NCBI GenBank assembly: GCA_039881045.1
Contig: JAYWVB010000006.1
Span: 868,001 to 932,000 of the forward strand
Origin: Chaetomium olivaceum
Taxonomy: Eukaryota; Ascomycota; Sordariomycetes; Sordariales; Chaetomiaceae
Reading direction: 5' to 3'
DNA: 64,000 bases
Positions 1-12,784 of this stretch are shown piece after piece (positions within the stretch are counted from its first letter, which is position 1; every line of letters starts with the position of its first letter). The notes under the pieces were generated by a model, which was not told where the DNA came from, searched no databases, and worked only from the letters and a program-made list of their open reading frames with translations. A program made the translations under genes and the position numbers.

Positions 1-3000
1 TCTACTCTCCTCAAGACGGTCGCTGGCGAGACGTTTGGTTTCCAAGTCGACAAGAACTGCATGCTGAACTACCAGGGGCTGACGGCGGAGGACATCCGTA
101 CCAGTTACAGGGGCGAAGCCATCTACACGGCCGAGGTTGACCACCACTTCCCCAGGCTCACAGTTGGCGAAACGCTCTACTTTGCCGCGCGCGCCCGGTG
201 TCCCAGACGCCTCATGCAGCACAAGCACGAGTACGCAGAGCATATCCGCGATGTCATCATGGCCATGCTCGGCATCGCCCACACCCAAGAATACACGGGT
301 CGGAAACGACTACATCCGAGGCGTCAGTGGCGGCGAGCGCAAGCGCGTTAGCATTGCGGAAGCGGTTCTCAGCTACTCTCCGTGGCAGTGTTGGGATAAC
401 AGCACCCGCGGCTTGGACTCAGCGAATGCCATCGAGTTCTGTCGGACTCTGCGGCTCCAGTCAGGGGTCTTCGGTAATACCGTTCTCGTGGCCATCTACC
501 AGGCTCCACAGGAGGCATACAACGTGAGCTCATTCATCTCTTCCCAGCCCTCATCTCAAGCTAACAGCTGCGGCCAAATAGTTGTTTGACAAGGTCATCG
601 TTCTCTATGAAGGCCGCCAGATCTTCTTTGGCAAGACGTCGGAGGCGAAGGCATATTTTGAGGGACTAGGCTTCCAGTGCCCCAAGCAGCAGACGACCCC
701 CGACTTCTTGACATCCATGACAAGCCCGTCTGAGCGCGTCGTCCACCCTGAATGGAAGGGCAAGACACCGCCCCGGAGCCCCGACGAGTTTGCTCGGGCA
801 TGGAAGGAAAGTGAGCACCGCAAGATCCTCATCAACGACATCGACGACTTCCAACGCCGGTTTCCAATAGCGGGTTTGCAATCAGAGCAGTTCCGCATCG
901 CTCGGTCAGCGCAGAAATCCGGCTCACAGCGGATCGGGTCCCCCTACACACTGTCGTTCGCCGGCCAGTTGACCCTCAACCTTTGGAGGGCCTACAAGCT
1001 CTTGCTCAGCGACCCGTGGATGACCATCACCATGCTCTTGACCAACTTCTTCGAAGCAATCATCATCTCGAGTATCTTTTACAACATGCCTCCAGATACC
1101 TCGAGCATCGACAAGCGCAACCTTCTCATCTTCTTCACCGTGCTCATCAATGCGCTGGGCAGCATTCTCGAGGTCCTTACCCTCTACGACAAGCGAAAAA
1201 TCGTCGAGAAGCACCGGCGTTACGCTCTGTATCACCCCAGTATAGAGGCTGTCTCTTCTATGGTCATGGACCTCCCTTACAAGCTCGCCAACTCCGTCTG
1301 CGTCAATGTTACCTTGTACTTTATGTGCAATCTGCGACGAGAGCCTGGGCCCTTCTTCTTCTTTTTCCTTCTTACTACCGTCACCATCATCTCCATGTCG
1401 GCCATATTCCGCTTTCTCGCGTCCGTCACAAAGACTGTGTCACAGGCACTAGCACCCGCTGCGATCATGCTGCTCGAATCGTACTATACAGCGGCTTCGC
1501 CATTCCTCAGTCCTATCTCGACGACTGGATTGGCTGGCTACGCTGGATCAACCCTGTCTTCTATATCCAGGAGAGCCTTGCGCTCAACGAGTTCGTCGGC
1601 CGTCAATTCCCCTGCGCCAACTTCGTGCCGAGCGGGCCAGAGTACGCAGCCAACTCACTTCCCGTGTCCGCCAGGGTTTGTTCCGTGGAAGGGTCAATCA
1701 AAGAGGAACCCTTCGTTGATGGCGCTGAGCACCTTCACATCACGTACGGATTCGTCAACGCCCACCGCTGGCGGAACTTTGGCATTGTCGTTGCCCTCAC
1801 CGTCTTCTTCCTGATTTGCCACCTCGCGGCAACCGAGCTAATTAGTTCGGAACAGTCCAAGGGAGAGGTTCTCATCCTTCCGCGGAGAGCCCTCAAAAAG
1901 CAGAGCAAGCCCGGTCGTGACGAAGAGATGGCAGCAGCAGAACGTCGGTACATCTCCGATAAGGAGCATAGTCAGGACGGCGAGGTTCAGAACATTGCAA
2001 AGCAGACGTCCATATTCCATTGGCAAGATATATGTTACGAAGTGAACATCAAGGGGGAGACGCGTACGATTCTGGACCACGTTGACGGCTGGGTGAAGCC
2101 GGGGACGCTGACAGCTCTCATGGTTGGTTTTTGCTCCTCCCTTTTTCGCTCTCTCTCTCTTGCACACTGATAGCTGACCTTCTTCCCAGGGGGTCTCTGG
2201 GGCTGGCAAGACCACGCTTCTCGACGCATTGGCATGCCGGATCACGATGGGCGTTGTGACGGGGCAAGCACTGGTCGACGGTCTTCCTAGGAAGTCAACC
2301 TTCCAGAGAAAGACCGGATACGCCACCCAGCAGGACCTTCATCTTCATACAGCAACAGTACGCGAGGCACTGTCCTTCAGCGCTCTGCTACGACAACCTG
2401 CTCGCTATACTCGGCAGGAGAAGCTCGATTACGTCGAGGAAGTCATCAAACTCGTCGACCTTGGCGACTGCGCTGATGCGGTTGTTGGCTCCCTGGGTGA
2501 AGGCCTTAACGTGGAACAACGGAAACGTCTGACCATCGGGGTTGAGCTCGCGGCACGCCCGGAACTTCTTCTGTTCCTTGATGAACCGACATCTGGCCTG
2601 GATAGCCAAACCTCCTGGTCGATTTGCAATCTGATGGAGAAGCTTACGAAGAACGGCCAAGCAATCCTGTGTACCATCCATCAGCCATCCGCAGCCCTGT
2701 TCCAGAGGTTTGATCGCCTACTCCTCTTGGCAAAGGGTGGCCGTACTGTCTACTTTGGCGAGGTTGGGCATGGTTCGTCGGTTCTTGTTGACTATTTCCG
2801 GCGCAACGGCGCACCCGATTTGGAGCCTGGTATGAACCCGGCCGAGTACATGCTGGATGTCATTGGCGCCACGCCGAACGCCAAAAACACCGACACGGAC
2901 TGGCCCGCCGTCTGGAGAGCCAGCCCCGAGTACCAAGAGGTCCAAAAGGAGCTTGCCCGCCTCTCCGAAAAGGCCGACACCACGCCAACGTCAACAGACC

Positions 3001-4232
3001 CAATGGATCGTAGCGAATTCGCCGCTAGCCTTCCCAGACAGGTCGCGCTGGTTACCAAGCGCGTCTTCCAGCAGTACTGGAGAACGCCGAGCTACATCTA
3101 CTCTAAAGCCGTGTTGACAGCAGGCTCAGTAAGTTCCCAAATGTTTTCACATCCGTCTTGTTGCAACCCTCCCCCCCGGTCCCCGCCCTTTCCCCAGCTA
3201 ACGTGGCATTGTAGGCTCTTTTCATCGGTTTGGCGCAGGTCAATGGCGAGAACACGGGGCGTGGGTTGTTCATCCAGATGATGTGTGTCTACATCTTCCT
3301 CGCCATATTCGGCAATCTCATCGAGCAGGCAATGCCCATGTTCGTCAGCCAGCGCACGCTCTACGAGGCACGAGAAAGGCCCGCAAGGGCCTACTCATGG
3401 GTTGCGTTCCTCTTCGGCACCATAATCGTCGAGTTGGTCTGGAACTCGGTATGTTACGCAGGCCCCGAACCTCCCCCCTATCTTTATCATGCTCGACATG
3501 CTAACAACTGGCCTACAGATCATGGCAATATTTTCCTTCCTCTTCTGGTACTTCCCCATGGGCCTCTATCGCAACGCACAGCACACGGACGCAGTCCACT
3601 CGCGCGGCATCACCGTCTTCCTCCATGTGTGGGCCTTCTTCGTCTTCTCGGGCACGTTCGGCAACATGATCATCGCCGGAATCGACACTGCTGAGGTGGC
3701 AGGAGGGATCGTCAACCTCTTCTTTGTTCTGATGTTTGCATTCGCTGGGTGAGTAGTATCCGGTCCCGTTAGCCACCTTTGCCCGTCCGCTTACCTGCCG
3801 CCCCCGCACAGCGTCCTCGCCGGCCCCAATGAACTCCCCGGATTCTGGATATTCATGTACCGCGTCAACCCCCTAACTTACGTCGTGGAGGGCTTCCTCG
3901 CAACAACCCTCGCCGATGCGCCGGTCCACTGCCTGCCCAGGGAGCTGTTGCAGTTTGACGCGCCCGCGGGGCAGTCGTGCGGCGAGTACGCTGCGCCGTA
4001 CATGGCCGACCACGGGGGCTATCTCGTCGGGAGCAACGACACGGCCAGCTGCACCTACTGCCCCATAGCGGACTCGAACGCGTTCCTGGCGAGTAAGAAC
4101 ATGAGTTTTGACAACCGGTGGCGCGACTTTGGCTTGGTTTGGGCGTATTCCGTGTTTAATATTGCTGCTGCGGTTGGATTGTACTGGCTGATGCGTGTGC
4201 CGAAGCAGCGGCGGGCTAGTAGCAAGAAGTGA
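1..4232 (+). CDS. PDR-type ABC multidrug transporter, 5' partial, two frame breaks
   Basis: Pleiotropic drug resistance (ABCG, full-size) efflux pump of the plasma membrane, arranged NBD-TMD-NBD-TMD. The window opens inside Walker A of NBD1 (STLLKT), so the N-terminus is missing. Visible are the NBD1 signature VSGGERKRVSIAEA and WDNSTRGLDSANA, the NBD2 Walker A GVSGAGKTT, NBD2 signature LNVEQRKRLTIG, Walker B LLFLDEPTSGLD, and two blocks of TM helices. Inferred exons: 1-523, 582-2122, 2190-3128, 3215-3448, 3519-3748, 3812-4232; about 1295 residues remain. Two single-base frame changes interrupt it: an extra base near 286-291, just before the NBD1 signature, and a missing base near 1473-1478 in TMD1. 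With both corrected the exon sum is divisible by three. The family call is certain; whether the gene is functional depends on whether the breaks are sequencing errors. Confidence 0.93.
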
Positions 4233-4776
4233 TTATTTCTTACTTTGCTCAGGTAGGATACTGGGGTTCACATCACCCACTCCATTTCATTAGACATGGA
4301 ATTAATTAGAAGAACGTAGATTAGACTGGGCCTCCTCTCATATATTCTGATAATTATTAGCAAGCACCCAAAATAACACGCATCTCAGTTGAGTTCCCGA
4401 TATCTTCCAGTTCTGGTTACACCCCTCGCGTGTATGCGGTGGTGGATAGTTGGCGTCCATCTGTAGGTACATACCTTAGGTACACGTAGGTAATTTTGAA
4501 TACAACTCTCCGGCGGCTTAGGCAGGAGTTTGGCTTTAAGTTGTTCCCAGGTCCTGATCAAAATCAGACTAGGGCCTTCTGATTTCGACATAGTGGTTGA
4601 ACCGCTTCTTTTTAACTCTCTTCTTGACAATGTCATTACCGCTGCTTGACGGGGTGGCAGGACGTGGAACCTTATTGCGTTTTGATTTATTCAAAGTGGA
4701 GCCTACTGTACATGTTACCTATGATTAACATGTTTCTGCTATTATCAGGTCTTCCGTAGCCACCACTTACATCCTT
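4233..4776. other. Intergenic stretch, no gene seen
   Basis: Between the ABC transporter stop and the ankyrin remnant. AT-richer than the coding neighbours. The only open frames are short and show no recognisable motif. It presumably holds the ABC transporter 3' UTR. Confidence 0.5.
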
Positions 4777-5139
4777 TTAACCCTCCCGCTTCAAAACATT
4801 TGCGGCGGCGAGATTACCCACACATAGAGCCACCTGAAGTGGGGTACCCAAGCGACCGCCATGGATATTCACTTGGGCTCCAGCATCTAAAAATGCCCCC
4901 AGCGTTCTCAAATTCCCGGCCAGGGCTGCGGCATATAATGCTGTGCCGAACGTGCCCACAGGGGCATTGACATTGACCGCTGGATATTGTACCATGATTC
5001 TCACCATCTGCTCCTCATCCCTAGGACACACCCACTGTAAGGCCATGGCCTTGATATACTCGTCCTGTTTGTTGACATCGGTGGAAGAGCAATTTAACGT
5101 TAATGAATACGCCGCCCCGGACCGAGCCGCGCCTACCAA
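4777..5139 (-). pseudogene. Ankyrin-repeat gene remnant
   Basis: A 120-residue open frame whose second half has two ankyrin-like units: GTALYAAALAGNLRTLGAF followed by LDAGAQVNIHGG, then GTPLQVALCVGNLAAANVL. Fungal ankyrin proteins are normally far longer, often with NACHT or HET-related N-terminal domains, so this is probably a fragment. It ends right after the second unit with no capping repeat. It sits 15 bp downstream of the kinase-like gene on the same strand, so the two form a small block of decayed accessory genes. No function can be assigned. Confidence 0.5.
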
Positions 5140-5154
5140 GCCCCTACCAACCCC

Positions 5155-6051
5155 CTAATCATTACCGCCACCATTACGCTGGTTATAGAAAACCGTCCAA
5201 TGCGCCACCCCATCCGCCACCGCCTCAGCAAGCTCATCCACCTTGCCCGGATCCTCCACCTCGGCCGTGTCTTCCAAGTCGAGCAGCATGACCCGGTCCC
5301 CCCCCACTAGGTGATAATTCCGCGGGTTCTGGTCCGCCGGCCCCACGCCCAGCTCCAGCAGCGCCCGCACCGCCGGCTTGATCCGCTCCTTGAGCGCGGC
5401 CTTGCTCAGGGCCCCGGCGGCAGCCGAGTGCAGGGAGGCGTCACCGACGTCGGAGAGCAGCAGAGCCCGGGTGGTGGTGGTGGTGGTGGTCCCTGCGCCG
5501 CTGTCGTCGTCGTTGTTGTTGGTGTTGTTACTGTTGCTGTTACTGTAGTGGACAACGCGCCCTTCCCCGTAGAGCGTGGGAATGGCATGGCCCTGGATCG
5601 GGGCGAGTTTCTGGTAGGCTTGCTTCTCGGCCTCGAACTCGGCGTCCCACCCAGGCTTGAGCTGCTTGACGATGATGGTGGGGGGGAGGAAGGGGCTGGG
5701 GAAGAGAGCGCGGATGCTGTCGCGTACCGCTGCGGAGGGGAGCTAGTTGGTGATCTGGCGGAGGGCAGTGCCGAAGGAAGTGTGGTGGATGTGCAGGCGG
5801 AAGACGTGGCGATGGCGGCCGTCGGGGTCGACGAACGTGGCCGCCCCGCTGATGGTGCTCCGGGAGAGGGTGAGCTTGAGCCATGCGTGTAAGCTCCTGC
5901 AACAAGAACATTGAATGAATCAGACTTCATACCGTGCAGGGAACCCCCCCCTGGGCGTGATCGCCATGCTGTACGACGCGCTGGTCTGGTCTGCTGCGCG
6001 TTGGTTCAGCGCGTCTCTACAGAACCATTTTGGAGATTGGTTTTGTGTCAT
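5155..6051 (-). pseudogene. Protein-kinase-like gene with in-frame TAG
   Basis: On the minus strand, exon 2 (5896-5155) encodes a kinase-fold-like protein typical of fungal accessory genomes. It has a lysine-containing segment IIVKQLKPGWDAEFEAEKQA, a catalytic-loop-like DQNPRNYHL and a DFG-like VMLLDLEDT. A plausible exon 1 (6051-5933) begins at an ATG and joins through a 36-nt intron (GTATGA..GCAG); the summed length, 861 nt, is divisible by three. The reading frame is broken by TAG at 5743-5745, upstream of the lysine segment. A CAG to TAG change would be enough and is the kind of CpA to TpA change produced by RIP. The gene is therefore probably a pseudogene. Exon 1 is less certain than exon 2, and the substrate is unknown. 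Confidence 0.6.
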
Positions 6052-6461
6052 GACTCACCTGCGGCGACTGCTAAATATCTACTAAATTCCTAGGAGCCAG
6101 GCACTCTCGTATGTATGTAGATGTAATTAACGCGACCTCGTTGGAAGGAGGGCTATTTTGATCGAGGTGAATGGAATTGCCAAGCTCGGCTGATCCTTGC
6201 GAGCGGCAGATGTGACAACGGTGAAGCTGAAGTAGATGAGTTGGACACGGGAGGAAACGGCTACCAAGAGGATCATATGAAAGGTCCAACGGTTATTTTA
6301 CATGTAGTTCTTTGGTCGTCATCTCGTTGAATTGTTCGATTCCTCTAACGCCTAGATACACTCGGGTATTGTTGAATTTCAAAGCCACACCAGAACACCA
6401 ATGCTCAAGGCACGCCATTGCGGCCGTTCACCGCTGGGCAAAGCACCACCTTTCTACCCAT
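6052..6461. other. Intergenic stretch, no gene seen
   Basis: Between the kinase-like gene and the 3' end of the zinc-finger gene. No coding pattern, RNA gene or repeat was recognised. It should hold the zinc-finger gene 3' UTR and the kinase-like promoter. Confidence 0.5.
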
Positions 6462-8624
6462 TTACGATCGCCGACTCCTGTCCTGCAGGAGCAACGGGAG
6501 ATCGGGTCCGTGGACGATAAGAAAGTGCTGCCGCACGCGGTCCCGCCGCTCGTGTCCGTAGACACATCCAGGCAGCGGGCAGTCCATGACGCGCGTCTGT
6601 TCGGCGTGCTTGCTGTTCTTATGCTTGCTCCTGCCAGCTGCCGTCTGGAAACTACGGTCGCACCCGGGGTGCGAGCAGGTATAAACTCTCCTAGCATAGG
6701 TCAGAGATGTCGAATATTTGGATGGAGCCCACAACTAGCGGGAGTCGACTCACTTTGACTTGGAAATCCTATTACGGGTACTCGACGCCCGGCTCCGGCT
6801 ATCCGAAGAGGACCGAGAGCACACCCGTTTCGTCCTGCGGGTACTGCGTTGTGACCTCAACACAGCGGAGCGGCCATATATCCACTCCATGAAGATACGC
6901 CAGGCCTCACCGGCTGACAAAACATTCTACCAGTGTTCAGTCAGTATCATCCTCCACAAGATCGATATAATGTTGCGATGGAGAGAAAACCCCACAGGAC
7001 TTACTCTTGAGACGCAAGTCAACAATTCCAGCACTTCCTCCATGGACTGCAAGCACCCCAGAGCTACGAACTTCTTCGCCGCCGATAGCAGGCCGAGAAA
7101 TACGGGGTCTGCTCCTTCGCGGGGAAACTGATCGAAGAATTCCTTTCTCGTGTGCCGCTCAAAGCGCGATCGGTCGTCAGTCCGGGACAGGCCGTCGTCG
7201 TAGGATGGTCGTGTCTTGGTGGTTATGCCGTTCCCAGACAGGGCGTACAGAAAGCCGCCCGCGTCCTTGATGAAGTTGACAACGGCAAGGAAGATGTGCG
7301 TGCGCTTTGCCGCATCTCCGTTGGTCTTGGTGGGCTTATGAGAAGCCTCTGACGGCGGTAGGTAGCGCTGGGATTGCGGAGCGGCCAATACCGTCCTGTT
7401 GTTGCTCGGCGCTACCGTCTCTGTGGTCTCTCCATCTCTTGACGTGCGACCAAACGTCTGTTCCTGTTCCGAAAAGCCCCCCAGCTCGAAGAACTGGAAT
7501 TCGGCGTAAGAGAGATCCGCAAGCTGCAGAACCATCTCCTCTAACGTCGGAACGGTCCCATACCCAGCGTGCAGAGATGGTCTGGACGCCGACCGCACAT
7601 CTGAGCCAGATACTAGCGGGTCCTGGCCCCTTAGGCAGAGATTAGAGCCCAAGCAATCATCCTCGAGAAGGCGGTAATGCGGCCGCACATCCGTCGAGGA
7701 ACCCTCGATCAGCCCTTTTGGAGGTTGCTGCAACTGGGTCTCCGCCTCTGGCCACAGCGTCTTCGCCAGCCAGGAAAAGGCCTCCCGCTCTTCGGGATCG
7801 GGAATCGAGTCCCTCCACACCTCGAGCCCGAGAAGGATGTGCTCCCTCTTGAGGCGGCCACGCTCGAACAATAGAACCGACATGGCGTAGGACAGGCTGG
7901 CGAAGGCGAACACCCCCGCAAGACCTGTGGGCGACACCCCGTTGAGGATATCACGGAAGGTGAGGATGCCCTTCTCGCGCATTGACTTGGCGCTCGGATA
8001 GGCGTGCGCGAGTTTCGATGCGGCGGGTAAGGGGCAGTTGGAGATAACCTCCTGGAAGCGCCGGTGGTGACCGACCATCGCTCGGCGTAGACGTCGCAAC
8101 ACAGCCCATCGCGTCGGTACATCCCTATGGGTGGGTGTGCCGTTGTAGCATGTTGGAACCCTAGCAGGACTCTCACCGCACACGAGATTCGAGGAGTCCA
8201 TGCTGCCATCTCGATGCCGACCGTCCACCTCCGAAACAGCGGGGATGCCCGTCTTCAATTGTGGCAGTAGTTCCACCGAGTTGATTGGTCCATGAAATTG
8301 GGAAGGGGAGGAATCAGGGTCAAGAGTTGTTGTCACCAAGGAGACCTCGCTCGCATAGTCAAGGAGGCGCAATTCGTCGTATAGGATGATGTTGTCCGGC
8401 TGGCTGGTGTCGTGCTCCCGGTCCAGGGGCTCTGCTTTGTCCAAAATTCGCATTCCGGCGAGCAGGCCATCGGTTTCGGCCAGAACCCTCTCCAGCTGGG
8501 CCGGGCCGGGGCCGATGATTAAAGACATTGAGTCGTCCAGTTCTGCGGACATGTCTTCGTGGTTTTCCATTGCCGTGTTTGTCGAGAGGAATGGCGCAAG
8601 GGAGGCACTGGGAACTCGGCTCAA
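6462..8624 (-). CDS. C2H2 zinc-finger protein
   Basis: A likely nuclear DNA-binding protein of 673 residues. Inferred exons are 8624-7005, 6926-6754 and 6690-6462, with good splice sites (GTAAGT..GGTAG and GTGAGT..GCTAG). The frame runs cleanly through both joins. The long N-terminal part (about residues 1-540) contains a helical segment around DILNGVSPTGLAGVFAFASL that I associate with fungal C2H2 finger proteins of unknown targets. A short Arg/Ser-rich linker (RSQRSTRRTKRVCSRSSSD) could be a nuclear localisation signal. The C-terminus has two C2H2 fingers: CSHPGC..H..H (YTCSHPGCDRSFQTAAG region) and CPLPGC..H..H. No target genes can be inferred from the neighbours. Confidence 0.82.
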
Positions 8625-10444
8625 GTCGCGGCTAGTGCCATGCCATAGACATAGACCTATTGGGGCCTGCAGACATTGAGCTCAATTGCATTATTTGATC
8701 CATGTCAGGACAATTGCAGACCTCGGGAGGGCGCAGTTGTTCAGCCGAGGCGTTTGTCCTGTCAACAGTAATTGCATGGTCATCCCATGGACTTTAGAAA
8801 TTCGTAGAATCCGCACTTGACGGAGGCCTGTCAAATGGAAGACGGAAGAAGGTTCCAGAACTTTGGTAACGATCAACTCGCATGCACCGCCACCGGTACG
8901 AGACGCCTGAGGGATTACGTAACGGCTGTGCCGCGTTTATGTATCCTCAGCTCAGTCAGCTATACCTGTCGCGGCGGGGCAAGCAATAATGGCATGTGTC
9001 TGCACAGGTGACTTGTCGAGAGACGGTTTCATGCGGCAGTTCAGACTTGGCGGCGTACCCAACAAGAGGGTGGGATTATGTCAAATTCCGCTTCCTAATA
9101 ACTAAATAGCAGCAATCATTAGAGCTGTATAGAGAAGCGGAGAGAATGTACGTAGGACAGCATGGAAGCTGGTCAGGACAACACCACCATGCTGGTCCCA
9201 AATAACCCCAAACGGGACAATTGTCCATGCTCTCCGGACAACAGGATAATAAGCGGATGGTTATATTACGAGCCCGGCGGTGTCGGCCCAGTGATAGCGA
9301 GAAGATGCTCAGAGTAGGTTCCATACCAGATTCCATACTAGCATTGACGACAAGATGGCCGATCGCGAGAAGACACCCTCCACCCAAGCAACACAAGCTG
9401 GTAGCTACCTTAACAAGAAAGATTCAGGGAAGAAAGGTTCGGGAAAAAACGGTATGCTTCATGCATTTTTTGTTTAGATCCCATCTAATGGTAATTAGAA
9501 AATTCGCAAATGCTTCTTATCTGGCTTCAAGATCACCCCAACGGTTCATCATTTGCTGAGAGCTGGTCGACGGAACGAGCACAAATTTACCCTCAAAACC
9601 GCCCCCCACGACACTAAAGCGTCTCTCAACACTTCTGAGTTTTTGTTCTTGGTGTTCAAAGAAATCTGTGCGTGCCTAATAGGAGGCTGCGGCGCCTGTC
9701 GAGCCTGAGGCAAGGAATTCGGGATATTTCGCAAAGAGCTATAGAGTTATCCGATTATATGTTAGATCTGTAAAAAACCAAAATTCCTGTTAGTACCCTT
9801 CCTTGATCTAGTAAATGGCAAGTCTAGCCGGGATAGCCAGAAAGGAGCCTTAGAACAGCGTCAACAAATCTCGCTAACAGGACTCACCCTTTAGCAACAC
9901 CGCGTCGTCAACACGTGAAACACTAAAACCAACCTTGCCAGCTAAGGTGACACTAAAGTTACAGGGAGCGGTCGGCTAAACGAGCAAAGACGTCACAGAA
10001 TGTTACGCCGAGCCGAAGGACATATAACGAATCAATAATACTACTATAGACTGAACACTGGAGTTCAGACTACAGGTGCTATGGCCATCTGGTGGGGTTT
10101 ACAGTACTGTGATTGGATTTGTATAGTCTGCAGCTATATACTGGCAGCAGCACCAGAGAACGCCGCGCTACATCTTCTCAAGCAAGGGTTTCAAGTGCGG
10201 AATTCAAATGTGGCCTCGCCAACAAAGCCGCCTGCCTTCGTTGATAAAACATCCCTGAGATTGAGATTGGTAGCCCCTACTAGCTTGGAAACTGGCGTTC
10301 ACCACCAAGGACCACCTTCCAGATAGATGAGTACCGGTTGACTACTCCATATCCCCACATGCTCTCTCTGCCGGAGAACCCGACTTCAATCGTGTTCCTC
10401 GTGCTTTCCCACGTCTTCGCACGAACTGTATCCGAGAATAACAC
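8625..10444. other. Long intergenic stretch, AT-richer, no gene seen
   Basis: 1.8 kb without a convincing gene. Base composition drops towards AT around 9450-10100, with many TA steps, which would fit an old mutated repeat. I could not recognise terminal repeats, a transposase or any RNA gene. Short open frames here show no conserved motif. Confidence 0.45.
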
Positions 10445-11787
10445 CTAAAAGGTCTGAGGAATCGGCGCTTCGGCCAGGTCAGACAGCCCAGCTTCCTTCT
10501 CGATGGCCTTCTTGCTCGGAGACCACTTGTCCTGGAGCGCCCTGTCCAGCGTGAGTGCATAGACCTCCTTGGGCCACCACTGCCCCCAGCTTGTGAGGAG
10601 GATCTGCTCCGGGTCCGCGGGGAAGTCGTCGCGGGTGAAAGCGCGGAGGATGCTTTGCGCGCCTGTTTTTCGTTAGCTTCGTTTCCGTAACACACATGAC
10701 TAAAAACGCCTACCTTCGGCAATGGACTGGGCACCGGGCATATCCTCGCTAAACAACCCCGACTTCTTGACGAGGTTCGTGCCGGGGATGAAGCCTGGCG
10801 AGACGGCCACAACGGTGGCCTTGCCTGCCAGCTCTCGGCGCCACCAGTGCGCGTTGGCCAGCTGGACAAACTTGGTCTGGCAGTACGTCGTGTACAGGTC
10901 GATGACCGTGTCCGCCCGGAGATCCCGCTCCAGCGATTCTGCCGTCGTCGTTAGTATCACTCCCACTCTCATGTCGGATAAGAAGACTGAAACATACCCG
11001 TTTGACCCACGAACCTCACCGCCCCCGACGAGACGAAGATGACCCTCGACTTGGACTCAACCACCTTGTCGCGGAACAGATGCAGCAGGTAATGTTGCGC
11101 TACAACCGTTAGCAAGCCCATCCCAACCCAGACCCCACCAACACCACAGAAAGAAACAGCCCCCCCCGACCCCCCTCAGCAGGCAACACAGACAAACTCA
11201 CAAAGATGATTAACCACAATCCCCTCGCCCCACCCCCACGGCCCGACCTTCTCCTTGCTATTCGGCTCCCCCACGCCGCATTCAGCAGCAAATAATCCAC
11301 CTTCGCCTCCGCCCCACCCTCGCCACCACCGCTCAATCTCTTAAGCGACTCCCTTGCGAAAGCCCGCGTATTAGCCAGATCAAACAGCTCCAGCGGGAGG
11401 ACAGTGACGCTGTGGCGGGCGGTGTCGTAGCGCAGGGTGTCGAAGGCGGCCAGGGTGCGCGGGACGTCGCGGGCGCCCATGATGATGCGGTATGGCTGGG
11501 CGGTGGGGGAGGTTGTGTGGGTGAGGAGGTGCGAGAGGAGTTCGAAGCCCTGTTTGGAATGTTAACTGTGGGGTTGCTAGGGGGGTGGTGTCGCTGGGGG
11601 TCTGGTGGTGGTGGTGGCGGCGGTGGTGACGGGGGGTGATGGGGACGGCATGAGGATAAGATTGGGTTAGATGAGAGTGAGATGGATGAGAAGGTCAAAG
11701 TGGGTAGAGTGAGGGTGTGAAGGAGTGCTCATCACGTACCATCCCGGAGGAGGCACCGGTTGCGACGATGGTTTTGGCGAGGAGCAT
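10445..11787 (-). CDS. Short-chain dehydrogenase/reductase, one frame break
   Basis: NAD(P)-dependent oxidoreductase of the classical SDR superfamily, resembling retinol-dehydrogenase-like fungal SDRs. Inferred exons: 11787-11740, 11549-11202, 11099-10998, 10938-10714, 10662-10445, giving 313 residues. Visible motifs are the nucleotide-binding TGASSGMG split across the first intron, the active-site strand IFVSSGAVRF with the catalytic Ser, and the catalytic YCQTK (YxxxK). A PGF segment (VVAVSPGFIPGTN) follows, as in the family. One base is missing near 11274-11280, exactly in the NAG structural motif (YLLLNA then VGEPNSK). Restoring it makes the exon sum divisible by three. Substrate unknown. 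The start at 11787 is preferred because it puts the Rossmann motif at residue 9. Confidence 0.85.
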
Positions 11788-12784
11788 TTGGGCGGTGGTA
11801 TTTGATGGTGATACTGAATTGTTGGTCAAGGTGGGAATGTCGAAAATGAATGAGAACAACGGGAAACGGCAACCCATAATGAATGAGGTATCCGTATATG
11901 TATCTCAATTCAGTTGACGTTAACCCCCTGATGCCATGTACATACACCCCCACGTCTAAGTCCGTAACGGGCGGGGCTGAGTTATCTCCGACTCTCGAAT
12001 CGTGAGGCCGAACAGTGATTATCAATCAATTTGGTTCCGGGGCTCAGCCGAGAATTGCTCCTTTGATCCTTTTCGGAAGTGTTGTGAGACCGGGCCGGAA
12101 CCAACGCCTGCCGCATCTGCATGGATTAAGCGAGCCCGTCAGCGATGCAAGCAGCCCGAGACCGGAATAAAAAAACGGGCGACGTCGAGTATCGTCTGCT
12201 ACTTCCTGGGTGATGGCTGAGACACGCAGCGGGAGTCATCTCATATCAACATTTACATCGTATATCTATTTATGAACAGACCAAGGAAAGGCATCATTAG
12301 ATCATCACTCATCGTTGCCATGCCACATCCGCTCGTTGCGTTGCATCCCAAACACCCCAGAACCCATCCAACGTCGTGTGTATAACCGACATCACACTGC
12401 TCTGAAGCCATCCAATACCGCTGAAAGTGAAACCACCCCTAAAACCCCATGTCCCTCATGTCAAAGTAGCCAGCATTGCCTTCATCAACCTCGGAGGAGG
12501 ACCTATCAACACACGAAGAAATCAGCAAAAGTTCAGACACCCAGTAGTGCAACCAAACAGATCCATACCCACGAGAAAGGAAACAGGAAAAAAGGAAACG
12601 AAACGGCCAATTAGTATGTAAGGGTGGGTGGCCAAGCCAGAACTTCACAGCCACAGAGATGAGAAAGTACATAACCACACAAACACACAAACACACAAAC
12701 ACACAAACACACAAACACACAAACACATAACATAGACAGACAGACAGACCAAACCCACCATCCAAAACACCAAAACAACAACAA
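11788..12784. other. Intergenic stretch with microsatellites
   Basis: Between the SDR start and the stop of the RD-rich gene. It contains the tandem repeat listed separately at 12676-12747 and otherwise no coding signal. Confidence 0.55.
12676..12747. repeat. Tandem simple repeat (8-bp ACACACAA unit, then CAGA unit)
   Basis: About six copies of the unit ACACACAA run from 12676 to about 12727, followed by four CAGA units to about 12747. They lie just downstream of the stop codon of the RD-rich gene, so probably in its 3' UTR or downstream flank. Confidence 0.9.

Noticed and set aside
286..1478. Programmed ribosomal frameshifting in the ABC transporter
   Set aside because: The two shifts go in opposite directions, lack a slippery heptamer or known context, and resemble the single-base breaks in many neighbouring genes.
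12676..12747. CRISPR-like array
   Set aside because: The repeat is a continuous 8-bp microsatellite without spacers, and the genome is eukaryotic.
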